Source of the DNA: Zerene cesonia
Lineage: Eukaryota; Arthropoda; Insecta; Lepidoptera; Pieridae
Direction: 5' to 3'
DNA: 64,000 bases
Assembly: GCF_012273895.1 (NCBI RefSeq)
Contig: NW_024045131.1
Span: forward strand, 434,001-498,000
Positions 22,401 to 34,400 of the stretch are shown here, in pieces. Under the pieces are notes generated by a model. The model did not search any database. It was not told where the DNA came from and saw only the letters and a list, made by a program, of their open reading frames with translations. Position 1 is the first letter of the stretch. The number at the start of each line of letters is the position of its first letter. The position numbers and the translations under genes are program-made.

Positions 22401-25400
22401 NNNNNNNNNNNNNNNNNNNNNNNNNNNNNNNNNNNNNNNNNNNNNNNNNNNNNNNNNNNNNNNNNNNNNNNNNNNNNNNNNNNNNNNNNNNNNNNNNNNN
22501 NNNNNNNNNNNNNNNNNNNNNNNNNNNNNNNNNNNNNNNNNNNNNNNNNNNNNNNNNNNNNNNNNNNNNNNNNNNNNNNNNNNNNNNNNNNNNNNNNNNN
22601 NNNNNNNNNNNNNNNNNNNNNNNNNNNNNNNNNNNNNNNNNNNNNNNNNNNNNNNNNNNNNNNNNNNNNNNNNNNNNNNNNNNNNNNNNNNNNNNNNNNN
22701 NNNNNNNNNNNNNNNNNNNNNNNNNNNNNNNNNNNNNNNNNNNNNNNNNNNNNNNNNNNNNNNNNNNNNNNNNNNNNNNNNNNNNNNNNNNNNNNNNNNN
22801 NNNNNNNNNNNNNNNNNNNNNNNNNNNNNNNNNNNNNNNNNNNNNNNNNNNNNNNNNNNNNNNNNNNNNNNNNNNNNNNNNNNNNNNNNNNNNNNNNNNN
22901 NNNNNNNNNNNNNNNNNNNNNNNNNNNNNNNNNNNNNNNNNNNNNNNNNNNNNNNNNNNNNNNNNNNNNNNNNNNNNNNNNNNNNNNNNNNNNNNNNNNN
23001 NNNNNNNNNNNNNNNNNNNNNNNNNNNNNNNNNNNNNNNNNNNNNNNNNNNNNNNNNNNNNNNNNNNNNNNNNNNNNNNNNNNNNNNNNNNNNNNNNNNN
23101 NNNNNNNNNNNNNNNNNNNNNNNNNNNNNNNNNNNNNNNNNNNNNNNNNNNNNNNNNNNNNNNNNAATCCAGCTGTTCCATAGCTAGTAACGAACGGACG
23201 GACACAATTAATTATAACATCGCATCGTGACCAATATAACCCAATAGCTATTTTAAGGTCGTCTAAGTAGAGGTCGAAGATCTCGTGCAAAACGACCATG
23301 GTCAACTGTCACGGGCCGTCGGTTCGATTCCCGGAGTTCCGCTTTTGAATGTTTTCCTAGCGTGCTGTGTTGGCGCTGTGTTTCACGTTTTTTGGTTGAG
23401 CAAAATTTTTTTTTGTCTGTAGCTTAAAAACTTCGTTTTGCTATTACCATTTGTGAAGTTGGTTAATAAATACATGTTGTTTTATAACCTATTTTATATC
23501 TTATATATAAAATTCCCGTGTCACAATGTTATTTACCATACTCCTCCGAAACGGCTGGACCGATTCTTATGAAATTTTGTTTGCATATCGGATATATCTG
23601 AGAATCGGCCACCATCTATTTTTCATACACCTAAATGATAAGAGTGAGGCAGAACAGCGTTCGCCGGATCAGCTAGTTTACATATATTTTGTTTTGTCAG
23701 AAAAAAGTAATTTAGGCTAATTTCGTAAATAATTTCACATCTAGGCATTTATTTTAAACCTTAACGTGTGACATCACAAAGCTCAATGTCCCTTGTCACA
23801 CAATCCCCCCCCCCTTTTTAATATTGACGTAACTTCTAACGCCCCCAACGAAAGATAGTGTCAAATTCCAAGCAAATCTTACGAATCACAATTTGTTCGC
23901 AGCTTAGGATATCTCGAGTTAAATTAAAACCTAGCGGTTTATAAGTTCTCGCTGTGACATATAATTTAAAAGTGATTAGCAATAAATGAAGCGATTTATC
24001 AATCGCATCAGTTGGAATCAAGGAAGAACCTTCGAGAACAATTATTTAGCCTTGGCTACTTAATAACATCTAAGTATTACGTAAAAAATAAAATAATTAC
24101 AGAAGGTTATAATATATCTCACACTAATGTATCACACACACACACACACACACACACGCACGCACACAGACAGACACACACATAAACAAACATTATATAA
24201 GTAAAGAATATTATTCGAGTTTTCTCTTTTAATATTAAGTAAACGGCAAAATCTGATGTATTTTAATTGTAGGAGAGTTCTTTTAATTAAGATTTGATCG
24301 GGTGCCATACATTTAGTTACTTTTAAATGTCCTAAACTAATTTCCATCTATTTGCTATCTATTTAAATATCAAAATTAATACAAATTTGTATAACACTTC
24401 AGGGGTGAAGCGGAACATAACATACTGTTTTTTACTTTCAGTTTTATTCATCTATATTGATAACTAGTAAAGTTTTAGCAATTATAATCCAACTATACAA
24501 AAATTGAATAAAATGGCTTCTAAAATTCTTGAGTTCAAAGAAAAAATCACATTATAAAAGAAAGTCTAAAAGAGGCTTTAAAAACATTACAATTTCAGGC
24601 GCGCGCTAGCGATACCCCCTAAATCAAATGGCCCATACCCCCACGATAGATGTCACATGTACAAGACGAATTGGACCCAAGCTTTGGCCCAGGGGCGGAC
24701 GACCCCAGACGACGAGTGGCCCATCGTCCCCTGTACCACCTGGGAATATAATAGAACCGACGTACCATATGAAACTATCGCTTCTCAGGTGAGTTTTTAA
24801 TTCACTTATTTAGCAGAATCGAGTAATTTTCAACCGACTAAGGAAATAGCCAATTTTTATTTGAAAGCAGATGCCATTCGTGTGTCGTAGTTCAGTCGAA
24901 TTTGTGAGTCCGCCATTGAGTAAAAAAGTTTTGTATAAGTTATGGTTATAACTTAGATATTAAAACCTACATGGCTTTAACTACTTCATGACTAAACACT
25001 ATATGTCCAATTATTAAGTAATAAATAAGTAACATTGATCGACTCACTTGAAGGTCTTATAACTTCAATACTTCAATTCTTTTTATATGATTGAGTTTAA
25101 ATTAATCATTTGCTTCTATTTTAAGTAGAAATTTATATAAAGCTATAGCTATAGATCGCGCTTACTTTGGGAACTGCTGGTTCGAATTGAAAAATTATTT
25201 CTTCATTGAATAGTCCATTTATAGTGTACTAGCTGTTTGCCCCGGCTTCTCCCGTGGTACATATATTTGTATAACTACTATTATAAAGGCGAAAATTTGT
25301 ATGGATGTATGGATGTTTGTTGCTCTTTCACGTAAAAACTACTGAACCGATTGCAATGAAATTTGGTACGTAGACAACTGGAACATATAGGCAACTTTTT

Positions 25401-28400
25401 ATCCCGATATTCCAACGGGATACGGACTTACGCGGGTGAAACCGCGGGGCGCAGCTAGTATTTGTATAAAGCTGAATAACATAGTCTATATAGCCTGAAG
25501 TTGCAGCTTTCTAATGGAGAAAGAATTTTTGAAAGCGGTGCGGCGAATTTTTTGTGAGATTCTTACAAACATACAAATTTTTCCTCTATATATGTGATGA
25601 GTATAGATATAAATATATAGATTATAAAAAAAAAAAAATAAAAATAGTTTATTTCATTTCCAACTTTACAAAATATGGAGTAGTAGGGACCTCCTAGTAA
25701 GTTTAAGAAAAAACCTGTGTCAGGAGGGCCCGCTCTTCCTTAACTTAAGTATTATAACTAGCTATGTGAAAATTTGAATAAACCGATTATAACTAGATAT
25801 TAATAGTAAATTGTGAAGTGTACGAATGTGTGTACGAATGTGTGTGTATGTGTGTGTATGTGTGTGTAAATGTGTGTGTGTGAGTGTGCGTGTGTCAGTT
25901 TATGTGTGTATATTAGAANNNNNNNNNNNNNNNNNNNNNNNNNNNNNNNNNNNNNNNNNNNNNNNNNNNNNNNNNNNNNNNNNNNNNNNNNNNNNNNNNN
26001 NNNNNNNNNNNNNNNNNNNNNNNNNNNNNNNNNNNNNNNNNNNNNNNNNNNNNNNNNNNNNNNNNNNNNNNNNNNNNNNNNNNNNNNNNNNNNNNNNNNN
26101 NNNNNNNNNNNNNNNNNNNNNNNNNNNNNNNNNNNNNNNNNNNNNNNNNNNNNNNNNNNNNNNNNNNNNNNNNNNNNNNNNNNNNNNNNNNNNNNNNNNN
26201 NNNNNNNNNNNNNNNNNNNNNNNNNNNNNNNNNNNNNNNNNNNNNNNNNNNNNNNNNNNNNNNNNNNNNNNNNNNNNNNNNNNNNNNNNNNNNNNNNNNN
26301 NNNNNNNNNNNNNNNNNNNNNNNNNNNNNNNNNNNNNNNNNNNNNNNNNNNNNNNNNNNNNNNNNNNNNNNNNNNNNNNNNNNNNNNNNNNNNNNNNNNN
26401 NNNNNNNNNNNNNNNNNNNNNNNNNNNNNNNNNNNNNNNNNNNNNNNNNNNNNNNNNNNNNNNNNNNNNNNNNNNNNNNNNNNNNNNNNNNNNNNNNNNN
26501 NNNNNNNNNNNNNNNNNNNNNNNNNNNNNNNNNNNNNNNNNNNNNNNNNNNNNNNNNNNNNNNNNNNNNNNNNNNNNNNNNNNNNNNNNNNNNNNNNNNN
26601 NNNNNNNNNNNNNNNNNNNNNNNNNNNNNNNNNNNNNNNNNNNNNNNNNNNNNNNNNNNNNNNNNNNNNNNNNNNNNNNNNNNNNNNNNNNNNNNNNNNN
26701 NNNNNNNNNNNNNNNNNNNNNNNNNNNNNNNNNNNNNNNNNNNNNNNNNNNNNNNNNNNNNNNNNNNNNNNNNNNNNNNNNNNNNNNNNNNNNNNNNNNN
26801 NNNNNNNNNNNNNNNNNNNNNNNNNNNNNNNNNNNNNNNNNNNNNNNNNNNNNNNNNNNNNNNNNNNNNNNNNNNNNNNNNNNNNNNNNNNNNNNNNNNN
26901 NNNNNNNNNNNNNNNNNNTGGTGAACTTGTGACTCAGTTTTTATAGTAATAATTGAAGATTTCTCATCCTTTCTTACGTACACCCGACCAAAAGATTATG
27001 GTAGAATGTTGAAAGCCCTATCAAGATATTAGAATACATCCGGTGTAGATGGAGCCGTTTAGTAACGATGTGTTAGACAAAAACAATACGCCATTATCTA
27101 TTCATACAAATTAATTATTGCAGTGTTTGTTTGTTTCATTGAAATAATATTTTATTATTAAATACGTTTAGATGAACTGTACTTATCAAAATGTTTATTA
27201 TTTTTAATTTTTGTCTGTCTATTTGTGTGTTCTGATTAATCTCTGGAACGATTCAATTAGCTATAAATTAAAATATACATCCCACAAACAAAACACATTA
27301 TGTCATATCAAGACCGAACTAAAACGAGACCACACGGAACGCATCAGCTGTCAAATAAAAAATAATTCTCAAAATCGGTTTATTCTGCCGAAAGTTATGA
27401 GCCAACATACACAAAAATAATATAGTCGAACTGAAAAATTTATTTTTTAAGCCGGTTAAAAAATCAATAGAAATAACTAAAATGTCATATTAATTCAAAT
27501 TAATCGTTATATCAGTAATAAAATTATTTCATTAAAATATACATCAGTATATCATCATCAGATGGTGATGATAATTTGATAACACGTTTTTTCTGCTTCA
27601 CCTGTATGTTTGTATGTAACCGACTTCTTTAGGCACGATTCTGACCCACTTCAAACGGACAGATTCAATTCAAACTCTGTACACTTATCGCGGATCGGTG
27701 AAAATACAATAGTTTCATGAGTTTATCTTATTATCCTGATTAGGATCGCCGGGATTCAATAATTTCCTTACGCATACTCTGTATAAGAGTCAAACAATCT
27801 ATTACAAACTGTATTTTACTACTGCACGCCCCGGCTCCGTGCGTATCGCAATTGAAATAATATGAACTATCCTATCTTTTTAGTTGGATCAAACTGCACA
27901 TGGTGTGAAAATTTGATTAAAATCGATTGAGTAATTTAGGAGTCTATTGCGGACACACAATGTATATATTAACACATATTTTATACTACCTGGTTGAACG
28001 CGAGCTTAGCTCGGTATTTTTTTTTTATTCGCCAAAAAATAGCATTATTATTCGCCAATAGATGTCAGGAAGAGTCATAATAAATTGGGACTACTCAAAC
28101 GCTTCCTATTTGTTAAAGAAGTAAGTTTAAGTCGATAAAACACGAATATCAAATTTTCTAAAAAAGATTCCTAGCTAGATCGATTTAATCCTATAATTTA
28201 TTATTTCAGTTGGACTGGGTCTGCGACAGAGATAACCTACCAGCGACAGCGCAGGCTATCTTCTTCTGCGGAGCCATTGTTGGCGGGCTGGTCTTTGGCT
28301 GGATAGCCGATAAATATGGTCGTATACCAGCTCTGGTTGGTAAGGATACAGTTTATATATACCGTCATAGGCAGATGAATATGTCCATAGATAAGTAGCT

Positions 28401-31400
28401 CTCATAGTGAGCATCTAATATATAAAATTCTCGTGTCACAGTTTTCGTTGCCATACTCCTCCGAAGCGGCTTGACCGATTTTGATGAAATTTTTTGTGCT
28501 TATCCGGTATCTATGGGAATCGGCCAACATCTATTTTTCATACCCCTAAATGATAAGAGTAAGGCAGAACAGCGTTTGCCGGGCGCAGCTAGTACTCATC
28601 TATGATCTTGATTTTAATACTCTTTTAGAAATTCATTCTTTGGAGATTATTAAGATTATTATTCGTAGCTAAATAGCATTAAAATGCTTTGATGGAAATA
28701 TTTAAAGAAAAGAAAGGTACCATCGTGAGTCGGGATTTCTTACCACGTCTTCAAAATTATTAGTACAGTAAAGAAAAAGACGCAACCTTTTTCATTCTTT
28801 TAATATTTTTTATATATACAGCATAATCCTATTTTCATTAAAGTGTAATTGTTGTTAAACTAAAAATATACTTCTTAAGTATAAACAACCTGTTGTGTGC
28901 AGCTTCGCCCGCGGTCATAATCAATTTTCATGGTACAAACTGACATCCCCTATTTCATCCCCTTGGAGGTCGAATTTATCAAAATCCTTTGTTAACGAAT
29001 ACCTACGTCATAACATCTAGCTGCAGGCCAAATTTCAGCCCGATCCGTCCGCGATCCAATCGCCGTCAATTAGTCACCTTTAAGACTAATATTATATATT
29101 TAGACTTGTTGATTTAACTTTTTTTAAGGGTTGGTTTGTTTGCATTGAGTTTAAGTTATTTTTCCAGGCACAAACATGATGGGTTTCGCAGCTGGAGTGG
29201 GAACCGCCTTCACCAACAGCTTCTGGTCCTTCGCCCTCTGCCGGTTCCTCGTAGGCCTGGCGTTCGATAACTGTTTCACCATGATGTACATTTTGGGTGA
29301 GATATCTTATCTATACTTATATTATAAAACTGAAGTTTTTTTTTTTGGTTGAACGCGCTTATCTCAGGAACCACTGGTGCAATTTGAAAGATTCTTTGAG
29401 TGTCAGATAGCTCATTTATTGACGAAGGCTATAGGATATATATGCACCGCGGGCGTTAATTAAATTTGTATTAATTATATTATGTAATACTGTAGCTATT
29501 GTCCGTGGGTGAAACCGCGCGGCGCAGGTTATGGCCCTATGAAAACAAAATGAACCAAAAACCATGTTACTTGCTGCATCGCGGATTTACTTAACAACAG
29601 AGTCGTTATAGCTACGTCAGGATTTTACCCAACAACAAAGATAATACATATATACTATATTTAGCAACAATCACATTATAATAAATATAAAAAAAAGAAA
29701 AACATAATATAGAGCCAAAAAGACGGCCTTATCGCTACTAAGCGATCTACCAGACAACCTAAGATATTATAGCTACGTCTGGAATTTACCCAACACCAAC
29801 CCCATCAACACCCGACAACAGAGTCATTAATTTTTAAGTTAAGGAAGAGTGGGTCCTCATGACACAGGTTTTTCTTAAACATACTAAGATCTAACCCACT
29901 ATACCATATTTTGTAAAATTTGTAATGAAATAAACTATTTTTAATTTTATTTATTATTGCTATGACGTGGATTAACCTAGCAAAGTGATTATTGTACGCA
30001 GTTCTGGAATATGTCGGCCCAAAATGGCGGACGTTCGTGGCTAACATGTCGATAGCCATATTCTTCACGCTGGGCGCGTCGCTTCTGCCGTGGCTGGCGC
30101 TGTGGGCGGCGAGCTGGCGGCGCTTCGCCCTCGGCACCAGCCTGCCGTTCGTGCTCGCTGCCGCCACGCCCTGGCTGGTCCCGGAGAGCGCTAGGTCCGT
30201 ATGCGTTGTTTATTGATTCATTTATTTCTGTAATTAGCGCCTTATAGAACAAATTATATGTCCTTCCTTATTGTTTTAATAAAAGTACAGTTTATATGTA
30301 TTATGTTTATATATTTACATTCTATTTTTAGATTATTAATGTTTATTTTTTCCTCGATACTAGCACAAATTACTTTCAAATAAAATCATGAAAATTTGTA
30401 ATAATGGAAACTACTTGTAAATTGTAAATTCAATTCTAGTTATTTTGATAGTTATTTCAAGTGTTTAGTAGACAATTAATGTTGTATTTGTTTGATAACA
30501 GATGGCTCTTATCACAAGGTAAAATAGACAAAGCCCTGGTTATATTGAAGAAATTCGAGAGAATCAACAAAAAGCAGATACCGGATAAAGTTCTTAGTGA
30601 ATTTACGGTAAGTTGTTTTTTTTCTTGTATAAAAAGTGAAATTATAATAAAAATTTGAATTTGAAATGAATTTATTTAATTTTTAGTTTTATAGCATTTA
30701 AATGCTTTTATAAATGAGAAAATTTGAGAAAGAATAGAAAAAATTCCATCACGGGGCGGGATTCGAACCCGCGTTTCTTGCTTAACCGTAGCAACGCCTG
30801 GCCTCTCGGCCACCCGTGATCCCTGGGGATTCTCATGAATTTATTTGTTAGAATTGTGGTTACAAATTGTATCGACGTAATCGCACTAATATTATAAATG
30901 TGAATTTTTGTTTGCTTGAATGTTTGTCCGTCAGTCACGCTGAAACTACGGAACTGAACGGATTTTAATAAAATTTTGTGTACAGAGAGGATATGAGCTG
31001 ACTTGGTTGATAGGATACTTTTAAATGCTCGCTCGTATAAAACAGGGATCGTGATATCCGGGCGAAGCCGGGATGAGCGTCTAGTGTATAACACTTTATG
31101 CATTGTATCTATCAAAGTCAGTCTCGTGTCGCTCGCGTCTAGTTGCAACTTTAAAAAACTACTTTAAGTAGTCCGCGTAAAGTCGAATTTCAAAAACTCT
31201 ATGCTTAAATCATAACTATATCTTGGAAGGTATTGGTTGAGTGATTAGCGACACCTTTGAGCGTCGCTTTTATATGAGACTGGGCATCTTTTCACCTGTG
31301 TCCCAGCATTGGGAACATGTATGGGTTAGTGTTGAATAAATAAGCCAAGAGTAAAAACAAACAATACAATTTCCAGGAAGCATCCCACAACGCAATCAAA

Positions 31401-34400
31401 CAATCACAAGCCCAAAAGACCTATTCAGTCCTGGACATCTTCCGGACCCCCCGGCTGAGAAGGAACGCGATCCTGCTCATCATCATCTGGATGGCGATAT
31501 CCCTGGTCTTCGACGGCCACGTCAGGAACGTCGGGTCTTTGGGGCTGGACATCTTCATAACCTTCACCATTGCCACCGCTACGGAGTTCCCTGCTGATAC
31601 TTTCCTCACGGTTGTGCTAGATCGGTAAGTTCCTTGCCCCTTCCTTCCTCTTCCTCCTAGGTTTTGGAAAGAAACTATGTTTTACAAGTAAACTGCCTTG
31701 GAATTATCAGAACTAGATCAAATTGAAATGGGACGCACCAACTTACAAATAAAAAAAGCATCATAAAAATCGGTTCACTCCGTTGAAAGTTCTGAAATAA
31801 CAAAGCAAAAAAAATCCTGTCGTCTTGATAACTTCCTGCCTTACTTAAAGTTGGTTAAAAAGGAAAGAATTACTATCATTTGTAAATATCATTTGGAACA
31901 TGTTCTATTCTGATAGTTTTCTGACTTTGTAACTTGGTCAGTAAGATTTTTAAGAAAGAAAGAAAAAAGAACTTGCTTTTATAAAGATTATTTGCGTCCT
32001 CATAAAGTTATTTTATCGTTTTCTGACTCATATGCTAGGTTGGCAAATTTTAGCTTAAGAAAGTAAGGAAGAAATACTGTAATTTGCATAATATGGGCTC
32101 CCGTCATGGCGTTATTTTGTGAAACTTTTCCAACCATTGGATTGGTAAGGTTTTTAAGAGAAAGACAACAGGGAAGTATCGGAGAATTACTCAGGAGATG
32201 GTGGATCAGTATGGGGACTGTTATATCCCCATGATCTTTAAAAAATCACTTGACTGTATATTTGTATATTTATTCAGAGAGTTTTTTTTCTATTTCTATT
32301 ATAATCATTATTTGCTACTCTTATAATATAAGTTTTGATGTGACAGTTTACGGGTAGTGTTGCTTGGTTAGTAAGTTCTTAAGATTAATTTGTAAAGAAT
32401 GGAAGAAAAATAACTGACTATTGTGAAGATGTATTATTTGTTTATGTTCTTTTCTATAAGTTTCCTGATTGTAAGTGTTAGATCGCTTGTAGATGAATTA
32501 TGTAAAAGAAAAATGTGAGATAGATCATTATATCTCATTCAATTAACTGAATTGGACGAGTTTGTAAAAATATCTACCGCTTCTTGATATTATAGCCTTT
32601 ATTATAGTTTTTGATGAGTTATTTAAGATAGATAGAGAAAGAAAGACGAAAGTTATAGTTTATCTGGATATTTTAATATGATCGGCTACTGCCACGGAGT
32701 TTCCTGCTGACCCTTTGGCTGCTGGTACTTTGTCGGTGAGTTGTTAAAAATATAAGAATCATGGAGAGAAGCACTGTCAATAATATGTTATTATTTATTG
32801 CCTGACGATTTATTCTATACTAATAATTAATTTTCTTTCTCCCACTGCGCTTCTATTATTTCTTGACTGTTATTTCTAGATGACTTAATATGGAAAGAAA
32901 TAATTACTGTCAAAGAGAGGTGAAGGAAAGAGTTAATTAAATTTTTTAAAGATTATTTGCTAGTATGGCATGATGATTTGTTTTTCCTAAAGTTTAAACC
33001 AATATAATTGAATAATTATTTACTTTTTCGAATTCAGATGGGGCAGAAGGTGGTTGGCCTGTGGCTCTATGGTCATCAGCGGTCTTTTCAGTCTACTTGC
33101 TACTGCTGTGCCGATTGGTGAGATATATTGTATATATTAAAATAGATACCTAGATGTTTATTTATTATTGTTTCAAGATTATTTTACAATGTATGTTTGT
33201 GCGGAATTTTGCAAATGAGGTTTTAATCCTTTAACATTTAATTAAACTAATTTTAATTAAAATTCTAATATGGCGGATCATCAAAGATGGCCGATGTTGT
33301 TAGTTTTCTGTAGAGTGCTGTTAGAGATGGGATAATAAAGAAAGCCCAGAGAACTAGATTCTACAATAATTTTATTTTTCTGCAAAGTTTCAAAATGGAC
33401 TTTACGAACAAGCGATTTTTATTTGCATAATTAATATGCTAACGGTACTGCTTCACTGGCTCCCTAATATTTGATGATGTTACCACTTTTCTGGCTCCCT
33501 TGTATTTGCCTACGGTGTCGTATCCCTGGCACCCTAATATGCTAAAGGTATTGCCTAGATGGCTCCCTTATTTGGATACGGTATCGTCTCCCCCGCTCCC
33601 CAATATACTGACGGTATCCGTGTGCAGGAGGCCCGTCAGCCGCGCTGGCCATCCTGGGCCGGTTCGCGGTCAATGTTTCGTACAACATCGGGCTGCAGTA
33701 CGCGGCGGAGCTGCTGCCCACGGTGGTGCGCGCGCAGGGCGTCGCGCTGATACACATCATGGGCTACGTGGCATCCATCCTAGCGCCCTTCGTCGTCTAC
33801 CTGGTGAGACTGTAGTCTTATAGATTTTTGTGTCATAGCGGGCTACTGAGCTGGTGGTTCACCTGATGGTAAGCGATCATCACCGCCCGTCAACATTCGC
33901 CTACGAAAGCGGCCATATTAATATTAACAACAACTATAAAATATCTTCTTCGTTTATAATTTTACAAGCTCTTCGCCCCGGCTTCACCCATGGTACTTAT
34001 ATAGCCTATGTGTGAAGGTGAAACTTTATAATGGTGAATTTTTGAAATCGGTCCAGTGGTTTTTACGTGAAAACATTACGAACATAGAAAAATTCAAAAG
34101 TTCCCTTTTATATATAGTATTAGTGTCGAAATGCTTATCTATATACTTATCACCTACCTACCTATAAAAGCTATCTCTTCTACAGGCGAACATATCTCCA
34201 GAGTTGCCTCTGCTAATACTTGGGGTGCTTGGTATCGTGGGAGGCGTGCTGTGCCTGTTGCTGCCCGAGACGATGGACACTGAGATGCCGCAGACCCTGG
34301 CTGATGGAGAGGCTTTCGGAATGGACCAGAGGTTCTGGGATAATCCATGCTTCCCTAGGTTAGTATTATTTTATTTTTAATAATTAAATATCGGTTTCTT

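Noticed and set aside
22128..23305. Open frames of about 350 codons over N blocks (also at 25826, 38372, 49053 and 50914)
   Set aside because: They exist only because N codons are not stops. No coding can be claimed inside gaps.
29989..30252. 87-codon frame on the - strand
   Set aside because: Antisense of GC-rich transporter exon 5; low-complexity and without family likeness.
32684..32740. Alternative exon of the transporter
   Set aside because: It repeats part of exon 7 already present, has no clean acceptor, and would duplicate half a membrane helix.
33500..33823. 107-codon frame on the + strand
   Set aside because: It begins in the intronic minisatellite and reads exon 9 in the wrong frame. 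The family sequence ELLPTVVRAQG is in another frame.
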